DNA of 5,830 nt from contig DDLU01000089.1 of assembly GCA_002340305.1 (NCBI GenBank), forward strand, positions 1-5,830, in the 5' to 3' direction. The stretch is from Desulfovibrio sp. UBA2564. GTDB lineage: Bacteria; Desulfobacterota; Desulfovibrionia; Desulfovibrionales; Desulfovibrionaceae. The position numbers were made by a program, and so were the translations under genes. The notes beneath the pieces were generated by a model. It saw nothing but the letters and a program-made list of their open reading frames with translations, was not told where the DNA came from and searched no databases. Positions 1 to 5,830 of the stretch are shown here, in pieces (position 1 is the stretch's first letter; every line of letters begins with the position of its first letter).

Positions 1-494
1 TAATGGCTTTAACAGGCTCAGGCGGGGCAATTCTGACTTTCACACTGATGACAAAAGGATTCGGCTGCGTAGCTGTACTGGTAGCCGGAACCGATCTGGC
101 AAGGCTGGCCTTATCATCAGGCGGGCTGACAATGTCCACATTCGGACTGAATGGATTCATTAACATCTACTGCATCAGCGGCCTTATCTTCGGAACAGTA
201 AGCGGACTGCATTTAGGTAGCAAGGGCTTAAAACATATCCTGCCCTACAGGGTTAAAGGTCTGGTAGCCCTACTGGTGATCTCAGTTATCATCAACCGCC
301 TGCTGGCCCTTCCGGCTCTTTTACATAAATCCGGTGCTTCCATTGACTATGGATTGACTTCTACTCTTGAATCGAGCGGAAATTATATTCTACTGATCGG
401 GTCCGGCATTTTCGGGGGGTGGATACTCTATGCCTTCATTAACAGCATACGAGTCAACCTACAGCCTCTGACACGTAAAGGAAAAGAGAAATGA
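1..494 (+). CDS. TauE/SafE-like membrane permease, C-terminal half (5' end outside window)
   Basis: This is the C-terminal part of an integral inner-membrane protein; the reading frame is still open at the left edge, so the ATG at position 3 is probably an internal Met. Numbering from that Met, four hydrophobic segments are seen at about 8-31, 50-71, 84-107 and 128-149, followed by a short basic cytoplasmic end (LTRKGKEK). A glycine-rich GSGGA (5-9) opens the first segment, and TDLARL (30-35) lies at its end, followed by a Gly-rich helix (GLIFGTVSGLHLG). This layout resembles the second repeat of TauE/SafE (PF01925) permeases, which move sulfite, sulfonates or other organic anions. The substrate cannot be told from this half, and the family call rests on pattern only. 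The stop overlaps the next start as ATGA (491-494), implying translational coupling. Another small multipass transporter family is possible. Confidence 0.7.
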   Translation, partial: MALTGSGGAILTFTLMTKGFGCVAVLVAGTDLARLALSSGGLTMSTFGLNGFINIYCISGLIFGTVSGLHLGSKGLKHILPYRVKGLVALLVISVIINRLLALPALLHKSGASIDYGLTSTLESSGNYILLIGSGIFGGWILYAFINSIRVNLQPLTRKGKEK

Positions 495-1699
495 CCTACT
501 CCTCCAAAACCATAACCGTTGCAGCAATGCTTTTCGTTTCCAGCTTGATGATTGTGGGTACTATGCACTTACCCGTTTTTGATGGTCAAAACGGGTTTGA
601 AACCATGGAGGATTCCTTTAACTCTCTGCGTAAAGGTGTAATCCCCCCATTTAAAAAGATCAAAGCTGAAAACAATGGAAACCTTGGTAAAAACGTCAAC
701 TTAACGTTCGCCTTTCGAACAAACGATGAAGCACGCATCGCCACACTTATGCTATTGCGCAACAAACTTACCGTGACCCCCAAAGGGCGAAAGGTAAATA
801 TCCAAGGAGATCTGGGCTATACACTTAAATTTTTCATGGATGACATCAACCTGCTCTACATGAACAGGTTTGAAGCACTTGAACGTCGCTACTCAATGCC
901 TGCTGTTCAATCCATGTACTACCTTGACCGCATTCTGCAAAAGTTCGCAGCTGCTATAGGGGCACAAAAAATGCCCGCTCAAAAGGTGCTGGTCAATAAA
1001 ATACGTATGAAGCTGCTCATCCCTGCCTATAATCTGCGCAAAGCACTTCCGGTAAGTGAAACGTCCGGTTTCGCGCACCTTGCCCTCGGCACCATCGGAA
1101 TACTTTTTTTTGCCATTCTATGGGATATTTCAAACTTTTTATTCTTCGGGTCTCTTGCATCTGAGGACTTCATGAAGAGCATACGCATTAAGCTTGGACG
1201 AGAATTATCTGACGAACAAAAGAAAGCGATTATTGCCAAGAGAAAACGAATCGCCAAAGCCAAGGCGTTGAAAAAGAAAAAATTGGAAAAACTCAAGAAG
1301 ACAAGAGGAACCAAGACTAACAAAGACACATTAAAGAAAGAGACCAAGCCAAAGACAAAACCCGGCAAATCTAAAGTTAGCCCCAAAAAGAAAAAGATGG
1401 ATTCAGCGCAGCCGGAAAAAAGACTTAAGAAGAAGCCAACGGCTAACGAAGCTAAACCGCAAAAACAAAAGACACAAAAAAAGAAAGCAGAAGGTCAGAA
1501 GACTACACCAAAGGAAAAAACAGTTGATCCAACAAAGAAAAAAACGGCCCAAGCTGTACCTAAGAAGAAACGCCCGGTAGAAAAAAATTCTGAGGGCAAG
1601 CCTGTCCGTCAAGCTGCCGGGAACAAAAAAGTAACAGCATCCACTTCACAAACTGCGGGCAAAAAAGTAAATACTCAGCAGGGAAGAAAAAAACTGTAA
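491..1699 (+). CDS. Unrecognised two-helix membrane protein with long lysine-rich cytoplasmic tail
   Basis: I do not recognise this 402-residue protein as a named family. It has a first membrane segment at about residues 8-27 (possibly an uncleaved signal anchor), a mixed domain of about 165 residues (30-195) and a second membrane segment at about 196-220. From about 245 to the end it is a low-complexity tail of Lys with Pro, Ala, Thr and Gln, like histone H1-type or other nucleic-acid- or polyanion-binding tails. By the positive-inside rule the 30-195 domain is periplasmic and the tail cytoplasmic. The start has a good Shine-Dalgarno AAAGGA (477-482) eight bases upstream and overlaps the permease stop, so the two are probably co-translated and may act together. 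The zero-frame stop follows a seven-A run (1687-1693). The -1 frame beyond it extends the tail by 37 codons, so the intact product may be 438 residues. Function unknown. Confidence 0.85.
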   Translation: MTYSSKTITVAAMLFVSSLMIVGTMHLPVFDGQNGFETMEDSFNSLRKGVIPPFKKIKAENNGNLGKNVNLTFAFRTNDEARIATLMLLRNKLTVTPKGRKVNIQGDLGYTLKFFMDDINLLYMNRFEALERRYSMPAVQSMYYLDRILQKFAAAIGAQKMPAQKVLVNKIRMKLLIPAYNLRKALPVSETSGFAHLALGTIGILFFAILWDISNFLFFGSLASEDFMKSIRIKLGRELSDEQKKAIIAKRKRIAKAKALKKKKLEKLKKTRGTKTNKDTLKKETKPKTKPGKSKVSPKKKKMDSAQPEKRLKKKPTANEAKPQKQKTQKKKAEGQKTTPKEKTVDPTKKKTAQAVPKKKRPVEKNSEGKPVRQAAGNKKVTASTSQTAGKKVNTQQGRKKL

Positions 1700-1806
1700 G
1701 CAAGCCTAAACCGGAAGACCAGAAGGTGAAGAAAAAGTCTGTTACCCGTAAAAATGGACCAGCCCCGCAGGCAGTGAAAAAAGAGATAAAACCAGATGAG
1801 CAATAG
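1687..1806 (+). other. Slippery A-run and -1 frame extension of the lysine-rich protein
   Basis: In the zero frame the bases 1687-1693 read A_AAA_AAA, a slippery heptamer of the X_XXY_YYZ type, and the stop TAA comes one codon later (1697-1699). From 1693 the -1 frame is open for 37 codons and reads TVSKPKPEDQKVKKKS and onward to KKEIKPDEQ, the same Lys/Pro-rich composition as the tail before it. It ends at TAG 1804-1806, overlapping the next gene's ATG (1796) by 11 nt. The -1 frame has a stop at 1591-1593, so the frame change must lie between about 1594 and 1696, and the seven-A run is the obvious point. It could be programmed frameshifting, polymerase slippage, a true one-base deletion, or a homopolymer sequencing error. 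No strong downstream stem-loop was found. The upstream AGGGA (1680-1684) sits too close to act like the dnaX stimulator. Confidence 0.75.
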
Positions 1807-2728
1807 AAAGCCTAAAGAGCCGGTCGCATTCTTCCGTATCCTCGAATATGAGTCTACATTTCTGGATACGGCAGTTGCCATGACTTTGGAGGAATGCAAA
1901 CTGAAAATTGCTCCCGGCACCAAAGTTCTGGTTAAGCCAAATCTGGTTTCATCCAAAAACCAGCTGGCCTGCACGCACCCCAACGTGACTCTTTCATTGT
2001 GCCGCTATCTCAAGGATTGCGGTGCTCAGATTACTGTTGCTGATTCTCCGGGATATGGAAGTGCTGCTCAGGTTTCCAAAGCCATCGGTATGACAGACGG
2101 CCTGAAAAAACTTGGTCTCAAGCCAAAGAGTCTCGGCCGCCCTGCCCCGCTAAAACTTTCCTTTGGTGAGACCATCGGAATTTCCCGCGATGCCCTTGAA
2201 ACAGACATGATCATCAATGTCCCCAAACTCAAAGCACACGGGCAATTTGTTGTTACCGGAGCAGTAAAAAACATGTTCGGCACGGTGGTCGGATTCCGCA
2301 AGGCCTATGCCCATACAAGATTCGGGGAAACTCCCGGCCTGATGGAAAAAATGATCATCGAAGTGGTCAAATCCATGCCCTTGGCCTTCAATCTCATGGA
2401 TGCTATATACCCCATGCATAAGACCGGACCTATAAGCGGTGAGCCTTATACTCTTAGTCTGCTGGCTGGTTCCGGTAATCCGTTTGCTCTGGATACCGCA
2501 ATTTATATGCTTCTCGGTTTGAGTCCTAAAAAGATATTGCTTTGGCGCGAAGCTGCGCGTCAAAATATTTTCGGATATGACCCGGACCACATCAAATATG
2601 CAATAGAACCTCCTGATAACTTTGACACTACGGAATTTGAAATCCCGGAAAAGCTGAACCCCATGGAATTCGAGCCGGTCCGCTTCGTGAAAGGCCGGAT
2701 AAAGTCCATTTTCAGCAGATTCGGTTAA
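1796..2728 (+). CDS. DUF362 domain protein without ferredoxin module
   Basis: This complete 310-residue soluble protein matches the DUF362 pattern: KPNLVS (47-52) after a strand, ADSPGYG (82-88), DMIINVPKLKAH (137-148), GAVKNMFG (155-162), LMDAIYPM (200-207) and GSGNPFALD (225-233). The biochemical role of DUF362 is poorly defined. Many members carry a C-terminal 2x[4Fe-4S] ferredoxin domain and occur in anaerobes. Here no CxxCxxCxxxC cluster motif is present, and the protein ends in a short basic segment (KGRIKSIFSRFG), so it is the single-domain form. No signal peptide or membrane segment is visible. The start at 1796 keeps the N-terminal strand (PVAFFRIL). Its Shine-Dalgarno is poor (AAGAG at 1781-1785, 10 nt away), which suggests dependence on translation of the gene before it. 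That coupling is direct only if the upstream protein is read through in the -1 frame to 1806. An electron-transfer or cofactor role would be speculation. Confidence 0.88.
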   Translation: MSNRKPKEPVAFFRILEYESTFLDTAVAMTLEECKLKIAPGTKVLVKPNLVSSKNQLACTHPNVTLSLCRYLKDCGAQITVADSPGYGSAAQVSKAIGMTDGLKKLGLKPKSLGRPAPLKLSFGETIGISRDALETDMIINVPKLKAHGQFVVTGAVKNMFGTVVGFRKAYAHTRFGETPGLMEKMIIEVVKSMPLAFNLMDAIYPMHKTGPISGEPYTLSLLAGSGNPFALDTAIYMLLGLSPKKILLWREAARQNIFGYDPDHIKYAIEPPDNFDTTEFEIPEKLNPMEFEPVRFVKGRIKSIFSRFG

Positions 2729-2731
2729 TTT

Positions 2732-2746
2732 TGGCTTCGCCATTTT
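2732..2746 (+). terminator. Possible weak terminator hairpin after DUF362 gene
   Basis: TGGC (2732-2735) and GCCA (2739-2742) can pair around a TTC loop, followed directly by TTTT (2743-2746). The stem is only four base pairs, so at best it attenuates transcription; read-through into hypF is likely. It lies four bases after the DUF362 stop, the expected place. Confidence 0.22.
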
Positions 2747-2767
2747 ACTGACGAAATGATTACAATT

Positions 2768-2773
2768 CATAAT
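2768..2773 (+). promoter_or_regulatory. Possible -10 box upstream of hypF
   Basis: CATAAT matches five of six bases of the bacterial -10 consensus and lies 21 bases before the hypF ATG in an AT-rich gap. No convincing -35 box sits 16-18 bases upstream (TTACTG at 2745-2750 is a poor match). hypF may therefore have its own weak promoter or simply be the last gene of the upstream operon. Confidence 0.2.
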
Positions 2774-2794
2774 TAGCAAAGTAATTTTCATAAG

Positions 2795-5137
2795 ATGACC
2801 AAGAATAATATTTCCCGCAGATTGCTCACTGTTACCGGACAGGTACAAGGCGTTGGCTTCAGACCTTTTGTTTACAAGACCGCTCTCAAACATAATCTTT
2901 CCGGAACAGTGCTGAACAGTCCGGAAGGAGTGCTCATAGAATTACAGGGCAGCGAGGATGCTCTCAACGGCTTCGACCAAAGCTTCAAGGACGATCTACC
3001 CCGACTGGCCCGGATTGTTTCATTAGACAAAAAAAATCTCGATGTTGTCGAAGGCGAGGAAAAATTTTGCATTCTGGCTTCCACAGCCGGGGAAGGACAT
3101 TGCGTGCTGATCAGCCCGGATGTAGCCACCTGCCCGGACTGTTTCGAAGACATGAATGATCCGCAGAACCGCCGTTACGAATACCCATTTACCAACTGCA
3201 CAAACTGCGGGCCACGCTACACAATCACCAAGTCCATTCCCTATGACCGTCCGGTAACTTCCATGGCCTGCTTTGAACTTTGCGATGATTGCCGTACGGA
3301 ATATGAAAATCCGCTGGATCGCCGCTTTCATGCCCAGCCTAACGCCTGCGCAGGTTGCGGCCCCAAAGTCTGGCTGACTGATAATGAAGGTAATGAAATT
3401 GCCGGACCGGAAACAGCCATGCGCGAATTGGCAAAAATTCTAGCAAAAGGAAAAATTGCCGGAGTGAAAGGGCTGGGCGGATTCCATCTGGTCTGTGACG
3501 CTTCCAACCCCGAAGCGGTGCGCACATTGCGTGAACGTAAGAACCGCCCTGACAAACCTCTGGCGGTTATGGTTCGCGATGTAGATGAAGCGCACAAGTT
3601 AGCCGATCTGACAGCAAATGACATTGCACTGCTGGAAGGCCTGCAACGCCCCATTGTGCTGGCCCCCAAAGGCGACAACTACTCACTTGCCCCGGAGATA
3701 GCGCCAGACACTGATTTCATCGGCCTGATGGTGCCTTACACTCCGTTGCATCAGGTGCTGCTCAAATATTTTTCTGCCCTGAATGATCCTGAGAAACCGT
3801 CTGCACTGGTCATGACTTCCGGGAACATGAGCTCTGCCCCCATCTGCATCGGCAACCGCGAGGCACTCAAAAGACTTCCCCATATAGTAGATATATTCCT
3901 TTTCCATAATCGGGATATTCTCATCCGTGTTGACGATTCGGTAGCCCGCTCAGTTCCTGAATTCAGTGGTGAATCTGAATCACGCACAGTTTTCATGCGC
4001 AGGGCCAGAGGATTCACCCCCTCCCCGGTTTTCCTTGCCCAGAACGGACCGTGCGTGCTGGGAACCGGGCCGGAACTGAAAAACACCCTTTGCCTGACCA
4101 AAGGCGATCAGGCTTTCAGCAGCCAGCACATCGGCGATATGCAGAACCTTGAAACCGCTAATTTCTGGAACGAAATACGCCTGCACCTGCAATCCATCCT
4201 CAAAGTTAAGCCGGAGCTCATTGTCCATGATCTGCACCCGGATTATCTGACAACCGGATTTGCCGAAGAAATTTCACACACTGAAGGAATTGAAACCGCA
4301 GCACTTCAGCACCACTACGCCCACATCTACGCCGTGCTTGCCGAGAATAAGCATAACGGCCCCGCATTAGGCCTTGCACTAGACGGAACCGGACTTGGCG
4401 AAGACCGCACCATCTGGGGCGGCGAGTGCCTGCTGGTGGATAATGAAAAGCTGGCACACAAACGGCTGGCCCATTTCAGCCATCTACGTCTTCCCGGCGG
4501 AGAAGCTGCTGTACGTGAACCTTGGCGCATAGCCCGTGCTGCCGCCAAGGACCTCGGCTTAGATGCCGACCTTGTACCCGTACCTGAGCCGTTTCGTGGC
4601 GGCCTGAAAATGTTTGATCAGGTCCTAGCGAAAAACATCAACTGTCCGCTGACCAGCAGTTGCGGACGACTTTTTGATGCAATCTCAGCCATGCTCGGTC
4701 TCTGCTCAGTTATCTCCTACGAGGGGCAGGCTGCAATTATTCTTGAAAAGGCACAGGACATGGATGAACAGGGAGTATACGACTGCCCCCTTGATCAATC
4801 CGCAGAGCCATACGAAATCCGCACTGCTGAACTTTTCAAACAGGCCTTTGCAGATTTCCAGAACGGGATATCTCCGGCAATCATCAGCCGCCGTTTTCAT
4901 CGTGGACTGATCATGGGTCTTGCTGAATGCGCAAAAGCCATCGCCCGTCAAACCGGGACCAAAACCGTAGGCCTAAGCGGCGGGGTCATGCAGAACCTGA
5001 CCATCGCCGTGGAACTGCCCGTGGAACTCCAAAAGCGCGGCCTTAATCCCCTTGTCCACCACTACCTGCCACCTAATGACGGATGCATTTCCCTTGGACA
5101 GGCGGTCTACGGTCAACTGCTGATTAACAAGCGGTAA
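2795..5137 (+). CDS. hypF: Carbamoyltransferase HypF, [NiFe]-hydrogenase maturation
   Basis: HypF converts carbamoyl phosphate, with ATP, to a carbamoyl adenylate and passes the carbamoyl group to the C-terminal Cys of HypE. That group becomes the cyanide ligands of the [NiFe]-hydrogenase active-site iron; the protein is cytoplasmic. At 780 residues it is full length and all domains are seen: an acylphosphatase domain (about 8-95, VQGVGFRPFVY at 17-27); two Cys4 zinc sites (C113, C116, C135, C138 and C163, C166, C185, C188); a YrdC-like domain (about 205-390, KIAGVKGLGGFHL); and a Kae1-like domain (about 415-780) with HPDYLTT (481-487), HHYAH (506-510), DGTGLGEDRTIWGGE (530-544) and GLSGGVMQN (727-735). 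The only available start is ATG 2795, since an in-frame TAG lies at 2774-2776; its ribosome site is weak. Near the end NDGC (761-764) stands where NDGG is common. No hyp partner or hydrogenase gene lies beside it in the window. Confidence 0.97.
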   Translation: MTKNNISRRLLTVTGQVQGVGFRPFVYKTALKHNLSGTVLNSPEGVLIELQGSEDALNGFDQSFKDDLPRLARIVSLDKKNLDVVEGEEKFCILASTAGEGHCVLISPDVATCPDCFEDMNDPQNRRYEYPFTNCTNCGPRYTITKSIPYDRPVTSMACFELCDDCRTEYENPLDRRFHAQPNACAGCGPKVWLTDNEGNEIAGPETAMRELAKILAKGKIAGVKGLGGFHLVCDASNPEAVRTLRERKNRPDKPLAVMVRDVDEAHKLADLTANDIALLEGLQRPIVLAPKGDNYSLAPEIAPDTDFIGLMVPYTPLHQVLLKYFSALNDPEKPSALVMTSGNMSSAPICIGNREALKRLPHIVDIFLFHNRDILIRVDDSVARSVPEFSGESESRTVFMRRARGFTPSPVFLAQNGPCVLGTGPELKNTLCLTKGDQAFSSQHIGDMQNLETANFWNEIRLHLQSILKVKPELIVHDLHPDYLTTGFAEEISHTEGIETAALQHHYAHIYAVLAENKHNGPALGLALDGTGLGEDRTIWGGECLLVDNEKLAHKRLAHFSHLRLPGGEAAVREPWRIARAAAKDLGLDADLVPVPEPFRGGLKMFDQVLAKNINCPLTSSCGRLFDAISAMLGLCSVISYEGQAAIILEKAQDMDEQGVYDCPLDQSAEPYEIRTAELFKQAFADFQNGISPAIISRRFHRGLIMGLAECAKAIARQTGTKTVGLSGGVMQNLTIAVELPVELQKRGLNPLVHHYLPPNDGCISLGQAVYGQLLINKR

Positions 5138-5144
5138 TCAATCA

Positions 5145-5224
5145 GACTATTGCTTTTGAATAATATTTACTATTGTTTTTAAATTATTGTTTTACAATAG
5201 TTTTGACTATTGCTTCACAATAAT
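5145..5224. repeat. Imperfect direct repeat with ACTATTG heptamers
   Basis: The 20 bases at 5145-5164 and at 5205-5224 match at 17 of 20 positions: GACTATTGCTT, three differing bases, then AATAAT, with a 60-bp offset. The second copy is part of the right side of the large palindrome, so the first looks like a partial extra copy of it. In all, exact ACTATTG occurs five times in 93 bp: forward at 5146-5152, 5169-5175 and 5206-5212, and inverted at 5195-5201 and 5232-5238. Near-copies (ATTATTG or its complement) lie at 5183-5189 and 5218-5224. Clustered short sites in both orientations suggest a multi-site protein-binding region. Confidence 0.8.
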
Positions 5225-5238
5225 TTAAAAACAATAGT
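5169..5238. repeat. Two-tier perfect palindrome: 22-bp inverted repeat enclosing a 7-bp hairpin
   Basis: The arm 5169-5190 is the exact reverse complement of 5217-5238 (22 of 22 bases; the left arm begins ACTATTGTTTTT and ends TTATTGT). Between the arms, CAATAGT (5195-5201) pairs with ACTATTG (5206-5212) around a TTTG loop, on the same axis between 5203 and 5204. As RNA or single-stranded DNA this makes a 22-bp stem, a four-by-four internal loop, then a 7-bp stem and tetraloop. It ends one base before the ATPase ATG and begins 31 bases after the hypF stop. It could be an operator, a transcription barrier, or a transposase-recognised hairpin. It is not a classical terminator, because the stem is AT-rich and no T-run follows it. 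Confidence 0.93.
5203..5231 (+). promoter_or_regulatory. Possible promoter inside the palindrome for the ATPase gene
   Basis: TTGACT (5203-5208, five of six to the -35 consensus) and TAAAAA (5226-5231, four of six to the -10) are 17 bases apart. Initiation about seven bases downstream would fall at about 5238-5240, at or next to the ATPase ATG, giving a leaderless or nearly leaderless mRNA. The ATPase start has no Shine-Dalgarno site, which fits. A protein bound to the ACTATTG sites would cover this promoter. AT-rich DNA yields such matches easily. Confidence 0.35.
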
Positions 5239-5239
5239 C

Positions 5240-5830
5240 ATGAGGAACCCATTTCATACCGACATTCTGGAACCGGACCAGCCATTTTGCAACCGCGTGA
5301 ATGAACTGCGCGAACTGACCAGTCATGGACGAAACGGAATGAACGTTGTTCTTTTCGCCCCCAGACGCTACGGCAAAACATCTCTGGTCAAGAGAGTGCA
5401 ACACCGACTGCGCACTGAAAACATCTGCGTGATCTACGCCCAGTTTATGCGCCTTGTGTCCGTGGAAGATCTGGTCCACAGGTTTGCAAAAGCCATCATC
5501 AACGGACTTCATGAATATGAATCTATTCTTGATAAAGGCAAAAGATGGCTGACTCACTTTCCATCCATCCAGACTACTTTCACCATTGATCCGGCAACGG
5601 GGATGCCGTCGCTTGATGTCCAGATGACCCAGCGGCAGGTCAATCCCATGGTAGCTCTTGAAAATATAATGGAAGAAGTAGGCAGGTTTCTCGAAAAGGA
5701 AGATTTTCAAGTCTGCATCGCTTTGGATGAATTTCAGGATATAGTGGACATCAAAGAGCCACGCGTTGAAGCCCTGCTCCGTGAGCATATCCAACGTCAC
5801 AAAGCTTCATACATTTTTCTCGGCAGCCGC
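5240..5830 (+). CDS. P-loop ATPase of the archaeal-ATPase (PF01637-like) type, 3' end outside window
   Basis: The frame is open from ATG 5240 to the right edge (197 codons), so only the N-terminal part is seen. Near the start is PFCNRVNEL (15-23), matching the PFxxRxxEL entry motif of this family. A Walker A motif APRRYGKTSL (40-49, with K46 and T47) follows, and a Walker B VCIALDEFQDI (158-168, with D163 and E164). YIFLGSR (191-197) is like the sensor-1 strand. Such ATPases (STAND/AAA+ MNS-clade relatives) are common in archaea and some bacteria, often in several copies per genome; their roles are mostly unknown, and some are linked to mobile DNA or defence. The start is supported by the conserved MxNPF-type opening; no Shine-Dalgarno precedes it. 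Its codon use looks like that of hypF, so recent transfer is not obvious. The 70-bp palindrome ends directly before it, which suggests self-regulation or a mobile unit. The missing C-terminal part would help decide the role. Confidence 0.9.
   Translation, partial: MRNPFHTDILEPDQPFCNRVNELRELTSHGRNGMNVVLFAPRRYGKTSLVKRVQHRLRTENICVIYAQFMRLVSVEDLVHRFAKAIINGLHEYESILDKGKRWLTHFPSIQTTFTIDPATGMPSLDVQMTQRQVNPMVALENIMEEVGRFLEKEDFQVCIALDEFQDIVDIKEPRVEALLREHIQRHKASYIFLGSR

Noticed and set aside
1027..1612. Minus-strand open frames rich in Phe and Leu, looking like membrane proteins
   Set aside because: They are the complement of Lys codons (AAA/AAG read as TTT/CTT) in the lysine-rich tail.
1716..1750. Stem-loop or pseudoknot stimulating the frameshift
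   Set aside because: Only four-base pairings (GGTG with TACC, AGAC with GTCT) are seen; too weak to claim.
1700..1795. True intergenic spacer between the Lys-rich gene and the DUF362 gene
   Set aside because: The -1 frame is fully open here with the same Lys/Pro-rich composition as the preceding tail, so it is coding or was until recently.
2757..2791. Inverted repeats in the hypF leader (ATGATTAC with GTAATTTTCAT; AATTA with TAATT)
   Set aside because: Short, bulged and AT-only, as expected by chance in such sequence.
2150..2893. Long minus-strand open frame (247 codons) across the DUF362 gene and the start of hypF
   Set aside because: It lies opposite well-supported genes with family motifs, spans their junction, and its translation shows no recognisable domain.
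5145..5238. CRISPR-like array
   Set aside because: The repeated unit is only 7 bp, in both orientations, with unequal gaps and no unique spacers.
5169..5238. Rho-independent terminator of hypF
   Set aside because: The stem is almost all A/T and is followed by CATGAGG, not a T-run; it may slow polymerase but is not a classical terminator.
5225..5800. Minus-strand open frame (191 codons) opposite the ATPase
   Set aside because: The + strand carries Walker A and B motifs in order and a family-typical start; the minus translation has no motif.

Overview
The window reads as one strand of a mid-GC bacterial chromosome, with every supported gene on the + strand. The gene content fits a sulfate-reducing Desulfovibrio-like deltaproteobacterium, perhaps a marine Maridesulfovibrio-type species: a TauE/SafE permease, a DUF362 protein and the [NiFe]-hydrogenase maturation factor HypF, at moderate GC. 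The genus is inferred from general resemblance, not from a search.

Left part (1-2728): three tightly packed genes that look like one operon. (1) The C-terminal half of a TauE/SafE-type membrane permease enters from the left edge. (2) It overlaps by ATGA (491-494) an unrecognised two-helix membrane protein with a ~150-residue lysine-rich cytoplasmic tail. (3) A DUF362 protein follows. The second gene ends early at 1697-1699, just after a seven-A run. The -1 frame from that run stays open, keeps the same Lys/Pro-rich character, and stops at 1804-1806 inside the start of the DUF362 gene. Either the run is a -1 frameshift site or one A is missing; both restore a 438-residue protein and an 11-nt overlap with the next gene.

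Middle (2729-5137): a 66-bp gap with only weak signals, then a complete hypF (780 aa) with all its domains: acylphosphatase, two-part Cys4 zinc region, YrdC-like and Kae1-like carbamoyltransferase. It implies that the host makes [NiFe] hydrogenases. No other hyp gene or hydrogenase subunit is visible here.

Right part (5138-5830): a strongly AT-rich 102-bp spacer holds a striking structure. It has a perfect 22-bp inverted repeat around a second 7-bp inverted repeat (a 70-bp two-tier palindrome centred between 5203 and 5204), built from repeated ACTATTG heptamers, plus a partial extra copy upstream. One base after the palindrome begins an ATPase gene of the archaeal-ATPase (PF01637-like) P-loop type, which runs off the right edge. 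It has no Shine-Dalgarno site, and a possible promoter inside the palindrome would start the transcript at or next to the ATG. The palindrome plus ATPase is the best candidate for an undescribed self-regulated or mobile module; the frameshift site is the second.
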